Origin: Acanthaster planci
Taxonomy: Eukaryota > Echinodermata > Asteroidea > Valvatida > Acanthasteridae
Reading direction: 5' to 3'
Assembly: GCF_001949145.1 (NCBI RefSeq)
Contig: NW_019091382.1
Coordinates: forward strand, 1,917,619 to 1,971,280
Length of the DNA stretch: 53,662 bases
The notes beneath the pieces are model-generated. The model was not told where the DNA came from. It ran no database searches and saw nothing but the letters and a program-made list of their open reading frames with translations. Of the stretch, positions 24,001 to 31,621 are shown one piece after another (the stretch's first letter is position 1; each line of letters starts with the position of its first letter). The translations under genes were made by a program, and so were the position numbers.

Positions 24001-25212
24001 TTTGAGCGATGGCCTAGTTTGCCTTTCATTTCAACAAAATTGATCGAAGTCGTAACGTGAATACTGGTACGTTGTAATGGAATTTTGCCAGATCTCTAAG
24101 TTGTTCGCAAATCTCAAATAACAAGAATGCTGTTCAAAAAAGATTGATAGAAAATCGCCCCTTTGACCACGTGGGCGCCGTCCTGGGAAAGAATGCTGAA
24201 GGTCCTTCAAATACATCGAAAGCCATAGTTTGGTAGTTGAATATGTTTCGTGAAAAATCATTAAAACATGATTCACTGGAAATCTTATTTGATCTTGTAT
24301 CCTTTGGAGGAGGAAACTCCCATTTGAGCATGCTGTTTTTTTCTGTTTTCACATATCCTATTATCGTTTTGTTGAGTCTAGCGTGTCCAAAGACAACCGC
24401 TTTTGGTCTGTAAAACACGGTCAGAAACTGCCACACCTCAGACGGTAACTTTCTAGGGAATTTTAACTCCTAAACAAAATTTGGGGAAACAGTTTGGAAA
24501 AAAATTATGTTCACATCAAAGTTACTCATGGATGGGTTGGAGAGGAGATTCATTGCTTGTATTAACATATACACGGAAGTACTATATACGGCATGTTTGT
24601 AGCCAGCTCTTCAATGTCTCAATGTGCATAGCACATGCACATATGTACAAGAGTGTACATGTCCGAACCCAAACCGAAGTTAGGCAAACCATTGCCGAAC
24701 CAAACCCAAACCGAACCTTGGCACCTACATGTACTTGCAGCGCTTCATATTATGCATATGTACACACCGATAATCGTTCACAGATGCAATAACAAATTTG
24801 GTATGCTCTGGTAAAAGGTACCATAGCTGGATAATTAAACAGGTTTGGATTTTTTTTTTTCTAAAATAGTTTGACTGCAACTGAGCAGACAAGCTGACCA
24901 AGCAATAACATCAAATCTGCACATGATTTACATGAAAATGCAGGCATGCATACAAACTTGTACACATAATGCTGATACTGTTTGGCTGCTGTGGTATTTG
25001 CCAAAACAATGCTAGAACAAGGCTGTTACCTCATGTCCAAAGTAGTGATGTAAAGAAAATTGGCATTTATTCCCTCCCTGTTTTGGTTTCTACCTTGAAG
25101 TAGATGACTCTTGCAATAATGCAGCAGGTTGAACATACAGAAAGTTATCATCACTATCATCATCTTCATCTTGTAATAGACTATCATCCAGAGCAGCCTG
25201 GTTAACATCCAT
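5858..25212 (-). CDS. Host gene, eight exons, FAM178/SLF2-like (5' complete, 3' end outside window)
   Basis: Eight minus-strand exons (25212-25094, 23151-23100, 22626-22522, 18824-18600, 14933-14859, 14248-14170, 9796-9701, 6001-5858) all have AG acceptors and GT donors, and their phases agree at every junction. They give about 298 residues. The start ATG at 25212 has an in-frame TGA just upstream in the same exon. Residues 11-22 are acidic, residues 93-167 form a charged, probably coiled region, 'LLPEH' lies at about 157-161, 'HPGEDIF' at about 179-185, and a helical Trp-rich part follows ('MLWLLQL', 'DTMWSLL', 'KPWCPTLQDIAAIF'). From memory this order matches the FAM178/SLF2 family, whose vertebrate member bridges SLF1 and the SMC5/6 complex at DNA damage in the nucleus. 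The vertebrate protein is much longer at the N-terminus. Exons coding for the rest should lie left of the window. The gene is well supported; the family assignment rests on recalled motifs. Confidence 0.8.
7508..7922. mobile_element. piggyBac-type non-autonomous element, copy 1
   Basis: Begins TTAACCACTTCGTGCCGGGG and ends with the related inverted sequence GGCTGGTAGTGGTTAA, so a TTAA target site sits on each side. The interior matches 16579-17549 (shared blocks such as AGATTAGCATGCAGCGG and CTCTAAATGCCCCAAAC). A single N at 7902 falls where the other copy has about 190 extra bases, so sequence is missing here. There is no transposase. TTAA flanks are the hallmark of piggyBac-type transposition. 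Confidence 0.65.
9041..9608. repeat. Near-perfect tandem duplication, 285-base unit, two copies
   Basis: Copy 1 is 9041-9325 and copy 2 is 9326-9608. The only difference I saw inside is GTATCC against GTATAC (near 9254 and 9539). The unit has no recognised homology, and open frames through it are short. It is either a recent duplication or an assembly overlap. Confidence 0.9.
9701..9796 (-). CDS. SLF2-like gene, exon 7
   Basis: 96 bases with 2 + 93 + 1 phasing. The acceptor is CCTTTTTTACCAG and the donor CAGCTGT|GTGAGT. It encodes 'DELEELLMSRTILDIYA' and 'SVMLWLLQL', an amphipathic helical segment. Confidence 0.8.
10960..11115. repeat. Degenerate GTACTTGGACT minisatellite
   Basis: The word TGTACTTGG / GTACTTGGACT and close variants recur at irregular spacing. 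It is low-complexity sequence with no coding sense. Confidence 0.6.
11820..11935. repeat. ACATGTAC-rich palindromic simple sequence
   Basis: Repeated ACATGTAC, TATACATG and ATGTACATG words, each self-complementary. Similar short tracts recur elsewhere in the window (for example 8645-8662, 23620-23660, 49735-49755), which suggests a genome-wide simple repeat. Confidence 0.7.
12340..12406 (+). tRNA. tRNA-like sequence, truncated by gap
   Basis: The D-arm-like part GGTCGAGTGGTTAAGAC and a complete T arm (GTGGG, loop TTCGAGT, CCCAC) are visible. The anticodon arm does not fold as a normal five-pair stem and the acceptor 3' strand lies in the N run, so a working tRNA cannot be claimed. It is most likely the head of a SINE. 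Confidence 0.35.
12407..12463. other. Assembly gap, 57 Ns
   Basis: Run of N inside the SINE-like insertion, between a tRNA T arm and the right inverted repeat. Confidence 0.99.
14170..14248 (-). CDS. SLF2-like gene, exon 6
   Basis: 79 bases: 26 codons plus one base. The acceptor is ACTCTTTTCAG and the donor AACCCAG|GTACAT. It encodes 'LFTFPVGTPLSSKANAME', continuing directly from 'DIGK' of exon 5. Confidence 0.8.
14249..14858 (-). other. Intron 5 of the SLF2-like gene
   Basis: 610 bases, AT-rich. I see nothing in it beyond the splice sites. Confidence 0.7.
14859..14933 (-). CDS. SLF2-like gene, exon 5
   Basis: 75 bases, 25 codons, phase 0 on both sides. The acceptor is TTGTTGTCACAG and the donor GGCAAG|GTATGA. 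It carries 'SHPGEDIFSKTDIGK'. An alternative AG 23 bases upstream (TTTCATAG) would shift the frame and lose the motif. Confidence 0.8.
15690..15880 (-). mobile_element. tRNA-derived SINE fragment
   Basis: On the minus strand it reads GGGTTCGAATCTGGCTTGG (B-box-like) followed by GGATTGGGTTTTCAGTCCC and GGGTTTTCCTCCCACC. From memory this tail recurs in SINEs of several marine invertebrates. No A box is visible upstream, so the 5' head is lost or diverged. Bounds are approximate. Confidence 0.55.
16579..17549. mobile_element. piggyBac-type non-autonomous element, copy 2 (longer)
   Basis: The ends are TTAACCACTTCCTGCCGGGG and its inverted form CCCCGGCAGGGAGTGGTTAA, nearly perfect terminal inverted repeats with TTAA on both sides. 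Relative to copy 1 it has about 365 extra bases at about 16811-17175. That part holds a short open frame with 'GTCKTCVGVDVTSTKHG', which might be a remnant of the Cys-rich C-terminus of a piggyBac transposase. That reading is weak. Confidence 0.75.
18600..18824 (-). CDS. SLF2-like gene, exon 4
   Basis: 225 bases, 75 codons, phase 0 on both sides. The acceptor is GCTTTGTACCAG and the donor AAACAA|GTAAGA. The exon is Glu/Lys/Gln-rich and likely coiled coil, beginning 'DRKDAGLADLQKSL' and ending with 'MPLLPEHEKTLKQ'. The LLPEH motif directly precedes the 'HPGE' exon, as in the FAM178 family. Confidence 0.8.
19401..19537. repeat. Minisatellite, 50-base unit, about three copies
   Basis: Copies start at 19401, 19451 and 19501. 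The shared core is TTTTGGAGGACTGAGGCTG then TATCC. The third copy is more diverged. It is rich in GGAGGA and not coding. Confidence 0.85.
20100..20370 (-). pseudogene. Truncated second Tc1-like transposase copy
   Basis: Nearly identical, in the same orientation, to 21010-21270. Both carry the same in-frame TGA after the helix-turn-helix region. It stops exactly where the inverted repeat of the larger copy starts (20371). It keeps 12 bases lost from the larger copy near 21165, so it is a separate copy and not an overlap artefact. Confidence 0.8.
20371..21795 (-). mobile_element. Tc1/mariner element with IR/DR-type ends
   Basis: Inverted repeats of 38 bases lie at 20371-20408 and 21580-21617 (36 of 38 match; core GGACATGCATAAAAA). 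On the right, about 180 bases further out, GGGTCTGAATAATTTTGGG (to about 21794) resembles the outer repeat of IR/DR-type Tc1 ends. The matching outer part on the left is missing and is replaced by the truncated copy at 20100-20370. Confidence 0.8.
20407..21425 (-). pseudogene. Tc1-like transposase, disrupted
   Basis: Starts at the ATG at 21425. 'MTKKKQLGEDL' and 'KGYKAISKQFQVSVVTVQS' form the DNA-binding helix-turn-helix. The frame hits a TGA at about 21192. Further down, a DDE catalytic core is legible across a frameshift: 'DNDPKHTAK' (second Asp) at about 20690 and 'PDLNPIENLWQELK' (Glu, 34 residues on) at about 20600-20580, ending at 20407. The intact family protein is about 340 residues. 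Stops and frameshifts make this copy inactive. Confidence 0.85.
22522..22626 (-). CDS. SLF2-like gene, exon 3
   Basis: 105 bases, exactly 35 codons, phase 0 on both sides. The acceptor is CCGTTAATAG and the donor ATTCAG|GTGAGA. It encodes a basic stretch with 'VSSVKKLKYSLDCILQ', which fits the short 'NSL..LL' helix expected N-terminal of the conserved domain in this family. The acceptor is of average quality; a second AG at 22607 would break the phase. Confidence 0.65.
22627..23099 (-). other. Intron 2 of the SLF2-like gene
   Basis: 473 bases with no other feature seen. Confidence 0.6.
23100..23151 (-). CDS. SLF2-like gene, exon 2
   Basis: 52 bases between CAAACATTTCAG and the donor TTG|GTGAGT. 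Its first base completes the AG left by exon 1 (Ser), then 17 codons follow ('RFNEDAPIEVKQ'), ending in phase 0. It is very short, and the fit of frame and both splice sites is the support. Confidence 0.65.
23386..23465 (+). repeat. GAACCAAAC-rich tract, left
   Basis: Repeated words of the CGAACC / GAACTGAAC / GAACCAAAC type. A like tract in the same direction lies at 24661-24720. Confidence 0.5.
24134..24469 (-). CDS. Unrecognised open frame within intron 1, possible captured exon
   Basis: About 111 codons open on the minus strand from an acceptor-like TTTTGTTTAG at 24470 to a stop at 24134. It starts 'ELKFPRKLPSEVWQFLTVFY', has balanced composition and little simple sequence, and contains 'KTIIGYVKTEKN' and 'WEFPPPKDTRS'. 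I do not recognise it. Its phase does not fit between exons 1 and 2, so it is not part of the SLF2-like chain. It lies between two GAACCAAAC-rich tracts, so it may be a fragment carried by a mobile element. It could also be a chance frame. Confidence 0.3.
   Translation of the reverse strand, partial: ELKFPRKLPSEVWQFLTVFYRPKAVVFGHARLNKTIIGYVKTEKNSMLKWEFPPPKDTRSNKISSESCFNDFSRNIFNYQTMAFDVFEGPSAFFPRTAPTWSKGRFSINLF
24661..24720 (+). repeat. GAACCAAAC-rich tract, right
   Basis: CCGAACCCAAACCGAAG and similar words recur. It pairs with 23386-23465 at a distance of 1.3 kb. Confidence 0.5.
25094..25212 (-). CDS. SLF2-like gene, exon 1 coding part
   Basis: 119 bases: ATG plus 39 codons and two bases. 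The protein is very acidic ('QDEDDDSDDNF'). The donor reads TTCAAG|GTAGAA. An acceptor at 25240 (TTTGTTTCAG) means that a non-coding exon probably lies further upstream. The in-frame TGA between that acceptor and the ATG fixes the ATG as the first usable start. Confidence 0.7.
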
Positions 25213-25239
25213 GCTGTAGCTCAAGGAGTCTCCTCATCA
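25213..25239 (-). other. 5' untranslated part of SLF2-like exon 1
   Basis: Bases between the acceptor TTTGTTTCAG and the ATG. Both frames that could join to the ATG contain TGA codons, so this piece is read as leader. Confidence 0.5.
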
Positions 25240-25649
25240 CTGAAACAAAACTATACACTTTATACAGAATACAAATCACAAAGTCAAGTCTATTACAATG
25301 CTTGCCTGTTGCACTAAAAAAAGAGAATTTCCAAAAACCCATGCTCATTTCATGTTGGGTTTTATTACGTGCTAGACAATCGTGAAGTCAAACGTTTTTG
25401 ACGAATCAATGCTTCAAACTTGTATGTTGTGCATAACTGCTTCCATTTTCATGATACTGTCTGCAATGTACCTGGTATGCTTCATACTCTAGTATGAACT
25501 GGCCTTCAAGGAACTTACATAAGTAAAGGCAGAACTACACGTAAATGATATAAAACTTTTGTTGAACTTGACTGAGAGCAAAAAAAAGTCTAAAAAAGGG
25601 TTGTTTATATCATTAGGCAAAGATGTTTACATCCCTTTTTTGAACACAG
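25240..25649. other. Spacer between SLF2-like exon 1 and LTR element 1
   Basis: About 400 AT-rich bases. It probably contains the upstream intron or promoter of the host gene, but no core promoter motif is clear. Confidence 0.4.
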
Positions 25650-25807
25650 TGTAATGTATCAGTAAAAGTGCATACGCCCTCTGTTGGTGACAATAAAGGT
25701 GCCCTGGAAGAGGTCACGATCGGTGCATTTGAAAATGACTGTCTCGTGTCTTGTCCAGCTTCTTTCAAAGTTTGTTTCATAGCTGCTTGTCAGCAGATAG
25801 CATTACA
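25650..25807 (+). repeat. 5' LTR of element 1
   Basis: 158 bases from TGTAATGTATC to the near-inverted GATAGCATTACA. Contains AATAAA (about 25691-25696). Confidence 0.9.
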
Positions 25808-25824
25808 TGGTGTCAGAAAACGGG
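25808..25824 (+). promoter_or_regulatory. Primer-binding site of element 1
   Basis: TGGTGTCAGAA directly after the LTR is complementary to the 3' end of a tRNA-Leu as I recall it (…TTCTGACACCA). Reverse transcription would start here. Confidence 0.65.
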
Positions 25825-25839
25825 AAATACAAGTCGTAA

Positions 25840-26484
25840 TGTCAGGCCTAAACCCACTAGGTCAGTTGCAACTAGAAGGGAATTTGGCGAAAAACTGGAA
25901 GGAATGGGTGCGGTCTTTCGAGCTGTATGCCATGGCAACAGAGCTGTCTAAGAAACCAGAACCGGTGCAGTGTGCAACATTTCTGCACGTGGCGGGTCCT
26001 GCTACACAACGTGTTTCTGCCACACTGACATTGGGGACGGCGAGGCAGACAAATTGCAAGTACTTAAAGCGAAATTTAAACAGTACTGTGAACCAAAAAG
26101 AAACCTGTTAATACTCAGATACATGTTTAACTCGAGAAACCAGAAAATAGATGAGCCGTTTGATGTATACTTGACAACTCTGAAAAGTCTGGTGAGGGAA
26201 TGTGAATTCGGTGATATCAAGAAGTCTCTCCTTCGGGACAGAATTGTGTGCGGTGTAAAATACACAAAAACTCGAGAAAAACGGCTTCAGGAAGAAAATT
26301 TGACACTGGATAAGTGTGTCAATATCTGCCAGGTCAGTGAAATGAGTGTCACACACGTGAAAACCCTACAAGGGCAAGCTGAACAGGACATGACTCAACA
26401 ACCACAAGAGGTTAATCGTGTGACAGCCACTGCAGGCAGACTTCGCTCCAGACTGGCAAGTCGCAAGGAAATGCCAAACAATTG
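25840..26484 (+). pseudogene. Gag of element 1, frameshifted
   Basis: ATG at 25840 ('MSGLNPLGQLQLEGNL'). Gag matrix/capsid-like sequence runs to about 26030, then continues in another frame to the stop at 26484 with capsid-like text ('EPFDVYLTTLKSLVREC'). One frameshift near 26030 breaks the protein, which normally packages the element RNA. Confidence 0.75.
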
Positions 26485-26509
26485 ACACCAAAACTGGAAC
26501 AAAGTCACA

Positions 26510-26783
26510 GTGTGACTTCTTCCTCTACATGCATTTCCAAAACCAATGTCCTGCAAAGAATGAAAAATGCAACTTGTGCCACAAAGTTGGACATTTCAGC
26601 AAATCAAAACTACATGTATGCATGGCCCAAAACAGGTCGCGACCAAGAGTAGTCAGGGCAATCCATGAAACCAGTGATGACAATGAGGATAACTTGCAGT
26701 ATGACGTCGCAGGTGTCCACCTCCAGGATCAAGAACCAATGGATCAACCCCAGGACCTGATAATAGACTACATTGCTTCATAA
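26510..26783 (+). pseudogene. Zinc-knuckle region of element 1 gag-pol
   Basis: Short open piece with 'CNLCHKVGHFSKSK', a CCHx-type nucleic-acid-binding knuckle whose last Cys is replaced (normally C-x2-C-x4-H-x4-C). It is separated from gag by a stop at 26484 and from the protease by a stop at about 26783. Confidence 0.65.
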
Positions 26784-26814
26784 GAATCTGAAGATTGGAT
26801 AGAAACCTGTCACA

Positions 26815-27876
26815 TTGGGAGGAATAAGGTGGACTTTAAGCTTGATTCAGGATCCCAAGCGGACATTCTGCCAGAAAACTGGCAGAACTTTCAAAAATAC
26901 TGGACTGGCATTGCTCCCCAGTAGTGCATCACTCAAATCCTATTCGGGGCACAGGATTACGGCATTAGGAAAGACCATATCCAATGTGAAGGTTGGTAGC
27001 ATCACTCATCAAGTTGTTTTTCATCAAGTGGTAAGCAGAAACATAAAACCTACATGTATCTTCAGTCTGAAACCTTGCTGCAAGTTAGGAGTGATAAAAC
27101 GAGTTAAGGTAGATGAAGTGGTTAAGAGCAACCTGCAAAATGTGCCAGTGCGTAGCAACATCATGTTCACAGATCACAATGACTTGTATGAAGGGCTACC
27201 GAAACTAAAGAACCACGAGTATGAGATCGATTTAAATGCAGGTGCCGTACTTGTTCAAAATTATCCACGTACTATACCGTACTCATTGCTCGACAAAGTA
27301 AAAGCTGAACTAGAGCGAATGGAAAAACTTGGGGTCATAGCGCGTGTTGAAGAACCCACAGACTGGGTCAGTTCTATGTCCATAGTTAGTAAACCAGACA
27401 GTAGTGTACGCACCTGTCGTGACCAGCGAGAGCTCAACAATTCCATAAAGAGAGCCCACTACCCAATGCCCACCTTGCAGGACATCGTAGCGCGTATGCC
27501 ACAAGCCAAGGTGTTTTCAAAGTTTGATGCCACAAATGGTTATCGGCAACTCCCTCTCACAAAAAGAAGCTCATACTTGACGGCATTTAACACACCCTTT
27601 GGAAGATTTCAATATCTGGTCCTACCATTTGGTATTTCCTCGGCAAGTGAAATTTGGATCACAGATTACAAGCCATTGGTAGGAGTGTTCCAAAAGCCAC
27701 TGCATAAGTTGAGCCCACGTCTACAGTGCATGTGCATGCACCTACTGAGACATGATCTCGTTGTGCAATGGCGTCCAGGCCGTGAAATGTTTGTACCAGA
27801 TGCATTAAGCCACTTAACAACTGGAGCAACAGCATCTCAGAGTTTGATGACTCGCGTGAAATCAACATGGTTATAA
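26815..27876 (+). pseudogene. Protease and reverse transcriptase of element 1, internally deleted
   Basis: The aspartic protease start ('LDSGSQADILP') is legible in another frame near 26840. From about 26940 the long frame gives the linker and reverse transcriptase fingers/palm ('RTCRDQRELNNSI', 'FSKFDATNGYRQLPL', 'LPFGISSASE'). Right after 'SASEI' the text jumps to the end of RNase H ('TDYKPLVGVFQKPLHKLSP', 'REMFVPDALSH'). The deleted part includes the catalytic Tyr-X-Asp-Asp site, the thumb and most of RNase H. Confidence 0.8.
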
Positions 27877-29037
27877 GGCAACTCCCAATTACCGAGGCAC
27901 GCTTACAGAAATTCCGTGAAGAGAAAGCAGCCAATCGCACACTGGTGAATGTCAGAGACCACATTTTGAATGGTTGGTCGGTTAGTAAACACCACCTGAC
28001 AAGTGATGTTCATCCGATGCAGAACACAGTTAGCTGGTGTCCTGTGTTGGGATCATTTTCCTAGGGAACCGGGTTGTAGTTCTGCAAAGCATGCAGAAGG
28101 ACATGCTTAAGAAAATCCACGAGCTATCCTATACTGGCCAGGCATGAATTCAAATATTGAAGACACGGTAGCCAATTGTGGTATTTGTCAGTCCCGTAGA
28201 AAAGCTCAACCTGCCGCACCAATGATACAACATGACATAACTGACAGACCTTGGTCCAAGCTAGCTGGTGACGTGTTCCACCAAGACGGAGTAAACTATA
28301 TTCTTGTATTTGACTATTACTCTAGATTCCCATAAGTACAGGACCTGCAAGATCTCACAGCCCATTCAATCATACACGAATTGAAAATGATTTTTGCCCG
28401 CTCTGGTATGCCAGATCAGTTGATTACAAACAATGCGAACCAATTTCCATGCGAAGACTTGCGAACTTTCCAAAACATGTGGGAGTTCAAACCTGTCACG
28501 TCTAGCCCAAAGTACCCACAAAGCAATGGGCAAGCTGAGCGATGTATTCAAATGATGAAAACGCATATGAAAAAGGCCGAAGCGTCCGGTAGGGATCCTT
28601 ATATGGCACAGCTACAATACCGCACCACGCCCCTTGATGGCACTAAAGGTTACGCACCAGCCCAGCTGCTCAATAGTCGCTCACTCAAAAGCCGACTGCC
28701 CACTTCATCAACCCTTCTTCAACCACAGGTTGTGCCACCCATGAAAGCCATACTTAGAGAGAGACAAATTGTACAAAAACATTACTATGATGTGAAAAGT
28801 AGTAAGACAAAGAGTACACTGCAGACTGGGAAACAAGTAAGATTCCGAAACCCACACAACCAATGGGTGTTAGGGAAAGTAACAGGAAAACATAATAACC
28901 CTAGAAGCTATGTGATTGAGACACCAACTGGTCAGACATACAATGTACAGGAGAAACAGACGACACATTGTTCACTCCAAAGAGCATGCCAATATCGAAG
29001 GGGATTCAGTACCCCAGCCTATACTGGTCCCTCCTAA
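27877..29037 (+). pseudogene. Integrase region of element 1, decayed
   Basis: Zinc-binding remnant ('CGICQSRRKAQP') at 28140-28210, core domain with the first Asp ('LAGDVFHQDGVNYILVFDYY') at 28260-28325, then a stop. From 28381 the core continues, but the second catalytic Asp is lost ('ITNNANQF' where Asp-Asn-Gly is usual). The Glu is kept ('SNGQAERC'). The C-terminal domain runs to a stop at 29037, with more coding-like text in another frame to 29191. It cannot be catalytically active. Confidence 0.8.
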
Positions 29038-29492
29038 TACACTTACTGAAAGTACTTCCCAGTCTGCAGAACCTAAAGCTCCATATGAAACTAATCCACG
29101 TAGTGAAAGATATAACACTCTAACTGTAGGTCAGACTGCCACTACTAGAAGTGGTAGGGTGGTAAGACCGACTCAAAAACTTGATCTGTGATTCCAAGTA
29201 GAGCGCTCACATGCGAGAAGAGCAAGTGATAAACAGTTGGGTCTTGTTTTAGTTTTTCTTTGTAATAGATTTAATCAGTGTTTCATGTTTGTGCACCTTA
29301 TGAGTCAACTTTAACCCCAAGTACAATCTACACTTCTTTCATTCCCTCCCATGTACGTACCGGTAGACCAACTTCCACACTACTCATAATATCCAGAAAT
29401 CTTTAATTAAGCTAATTAATTTAATCAGTTTGTTGTTGATGCCACCCCTCTTCAAATCCCATGGTTCAGTGTTTTTAGAGTTACAGGCGTTT

Positions 29493-29503
29493 GGGGAGGG
29501 AGA
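29493..29503 (+). promoter_or_regulatory. Polypurine tract of element 1
   Basis: GGGGAGGGAGA immediately before the 3' LTR. It is the usual plus-strand primer. Confidence 0.8.
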
Positions 29504-29662
29504 TATAATGTATCAGTAAAAGTGCATACCGCCCTCTGTTGGTGACAATAAAGGTGACCTGGAAGAGGTCACGATCGGTGCACTTGAAAACGACCGTCTC
29601 GTGTCTTGTCCACCTTCTTTCAAAGTTTGTTTCATAGCTGCTTGTCAGCAGATAACATTACA
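29504..29662 (+). repeat. 3' LTR of element 1
   Basis: 159 bases, about seven substitutions and one single-base indel from the 5' LTR. Confidence 0.9.
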
Positions 29663-30352
29663 CACGGGTGGAGACAGGGCTTTTCACCTTTAACTTAATT
29701 TTTCAAGAGGCCATCATTCTTTTACAAATTTTCAACGACCATTTTTCACTTTTCAAAGACAAAAAACAAGATGTACAATTAAACATATTTGAAGTGGTTC
29801 ATATTGTGACTAATCGCCCCTCTTGAGGTGGTGATCTTGACAAAATAGGTACAGCTTACGTACTACACCCACTTTATTAATCCTACACAGAGCAGCGCTA
29901 AGCACCTAGCACCGCAACATCACACTGCCTAGTGCCCATTGTTGCATTATAATATGTTCACTCCGCCTTCATTGTGGAAGCAGGGGCGGGGGGGCAACAA
30001 TATCAGGGCGCGTTATAACGCTGCATTGTCACGCTAGCTGATAACGAACATTTAAAATGTTGGGAGATATGAACTTCAGGGAGTGATAATATTTTTAGGA
30101 GATATGGTTGTGCAGTTGTGAGACTAGTGAAGTGTCTGTTTTCCATGGAATTTGCAGATTTATTTACAGCAAAATGGTCAAGCTGATATGTGATTAGTGT
30201 GGTTCCCTGACCACAGATTTATTGTTCATATTCTTAATGAGAGTAGTTGGAATTATGGGGACTAGTATCCACAGAAACATTAACGTTCGTATGACCGATC
30301 CCGTACAATATCAAAAAAAGGTTTCTCCACTTAGTATAGCCTCAGACCATGC
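29663..30352. other. Spacer between LTR element 1 and a long-TIR element
   Basis: About 690 bases. No gene or repeat seen. Confidence 0.5.
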
Positions 30353-31076
30353 AGACTGGGGGCCAAGTCTACTGGACTCCCTCCGTACCCTCCCGTATCC
30401 TAGGTCCACAGCGGGGACTTAGCAAAAATGCCTTCTATGAAACCCCTTTTGCGTGTATGGATCACTCACCCCATTAACACTCTGATGTATTACTTTGGGC
30501 GATTTCCAATTTGTAGAAATCTGTGAAATTTACACAGCGTTAGAGACGGTGATCCGACCTGCTGTTTTATCAGCAACTGAGCATCACTAGCACCAAAGAT
30601 TGTATAGCACTCGCAGTGAATTATGAAGCCAATGCAATGATTACATGTTGAAAACGCCGTCGGGTATTTTCTTGGGTGTGCGTCATCATCGTGTGGGATG
30701 AGGATTGGACGAGGGAATGGTGTGCGCTCCAATCATGCAACGTTATCTGGCAACGAGTTCAACACACTCGATCCCAAGCATCGTTCATCATTCATCAACG
30801 TTCAACGTTCATTGGCAATGTTATGCTTTGTGAATCTACATAATAACGCTGTGTGGTCCCGAATGGCCGAAATCGAAAACAAAAATTCACAGATTTTTAC
30901 AAATTGGAAATCGCCCAAAGCCATCGCCCTAATTATCAAAGTATTGATCGGGTGAGTGATCCATACAAGCAAAGGGGTTTCATAGACATTATCGCAGAGT
31001 CCCCACTTTTTCAATTTTGAATGGAATGTGGGGCCAGTAGTACGCGGAGGGAGTTCAGTAGACTGGCCCCCAGTCT
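30353..31076. mobile_element. Non-autonomous element with long inverted ends, each starting in a small palindrome
   Basis: About 200-230 bases at 30353-30545 match, inverted, 30845-31076 (shared words include TCTATGAAACCCCTTT and GGGCGATTTCCAATTTGTA). Each end starts with AGACTGGGGGCCAGTCT or a one-base variant, itself a hairpin. About 300 bases between the arms are unrelated. There is no transposase and no clear target duplication, so the superfamily is unknown. Confidence 0.75.
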
Positions 31077-31311
31077 AGGGATACACCAACGGATAGCCCT
31101 GGTGAACTCCCTAACCGTACAACGTTACGGAGGGAGTCAAGAAGGGTGCAAAATCGGGCAAAAAAGTTTGTAACTAAAATTTTCAACACTTCTACCTATT
31201 CCAATTTCACGTCCGTAACTCCTATGCATCCTTATCTCCACAGCTGGTGGGATAGGAAATCCGACACATCACAAAAGATAATAACGGGAAAATAAAGTCG
31301 CATGCAACGTT

Positions 31312-31487
31312 AATACGGGCGATTCACAATAGTGCGCCACCAAGAGTTTACAACACGTTGGCCAATCAAAACGCTCGAAATTTGTCGACCCTTTCCAAAC
31401 GCGCTTTGCGTCGACAAATTTCGCGCATTGTGGTTGTCCAACGCGTTGCAAACTCTTGATGGCGCACTATTGTGAAACAGCCGTATT
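31312..31487. mobile_element. Short hairpin element (MITE) with arms of about 75 bases
   Basis: Nearly the whole 176 bases fold back. The left arm starts AATACGG and contains CACAATAGTGCGCCA; the right arm is its inverted copy ending CCGTATT. The centre is GTCGAC on both sides of a short loop. No coding content. No target duplication longer than two bases was seen. Confidence 0.8.
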
Positions 31488-31621
31488 CTGGCGATTGTTG
31501 TGGACTGTTTTCAGCCGTTCTCCAGTCCAGTTCGTACGGTTGTGCGCGCCCAACTACCTGGCGCACGAGACTCCGAGCCGCGTACACGCATATCGAAGCT
31601 ACATGTTCTGACTGCCACCAG

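Larger units (their letters stand above)
23152..25093 (-). other. Intron 1 of the SLF2-like gene
   Basis: 1.9 kb. Two GAACCAAAC-rich tracts (23386-23465 and 24661-24720) enclose an unexplained minus-strand open frame. 24725-25093 has no other feature. Confidence 0.5.
25650..29662 (+). mobile_element. Ty3/gypsy-type LTR retrotransposon 1, full length but defective
   Basis: Two LTRs of 158-159 bases start TGTAATG (one change in the right copy) and end CATTACA. A primer-binding site follows the left LTR and a polypurine tract precedes the right. The flanks CACAG (25645-25649) and CACGG (29663-29667) look like a 5-base target duplication with one change. The domain order gag, zinc knuckle, protease, reverse transcriptase, RNase H remnant, integrase marks Ty3/gypsy, perhaps the Mag-like branch. 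The LTRs differ at about eight sites, so the insertion is not recent. Inactivated by frameshifts, an internal deletion and lost catalytic residues. Confidence 0.9.
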
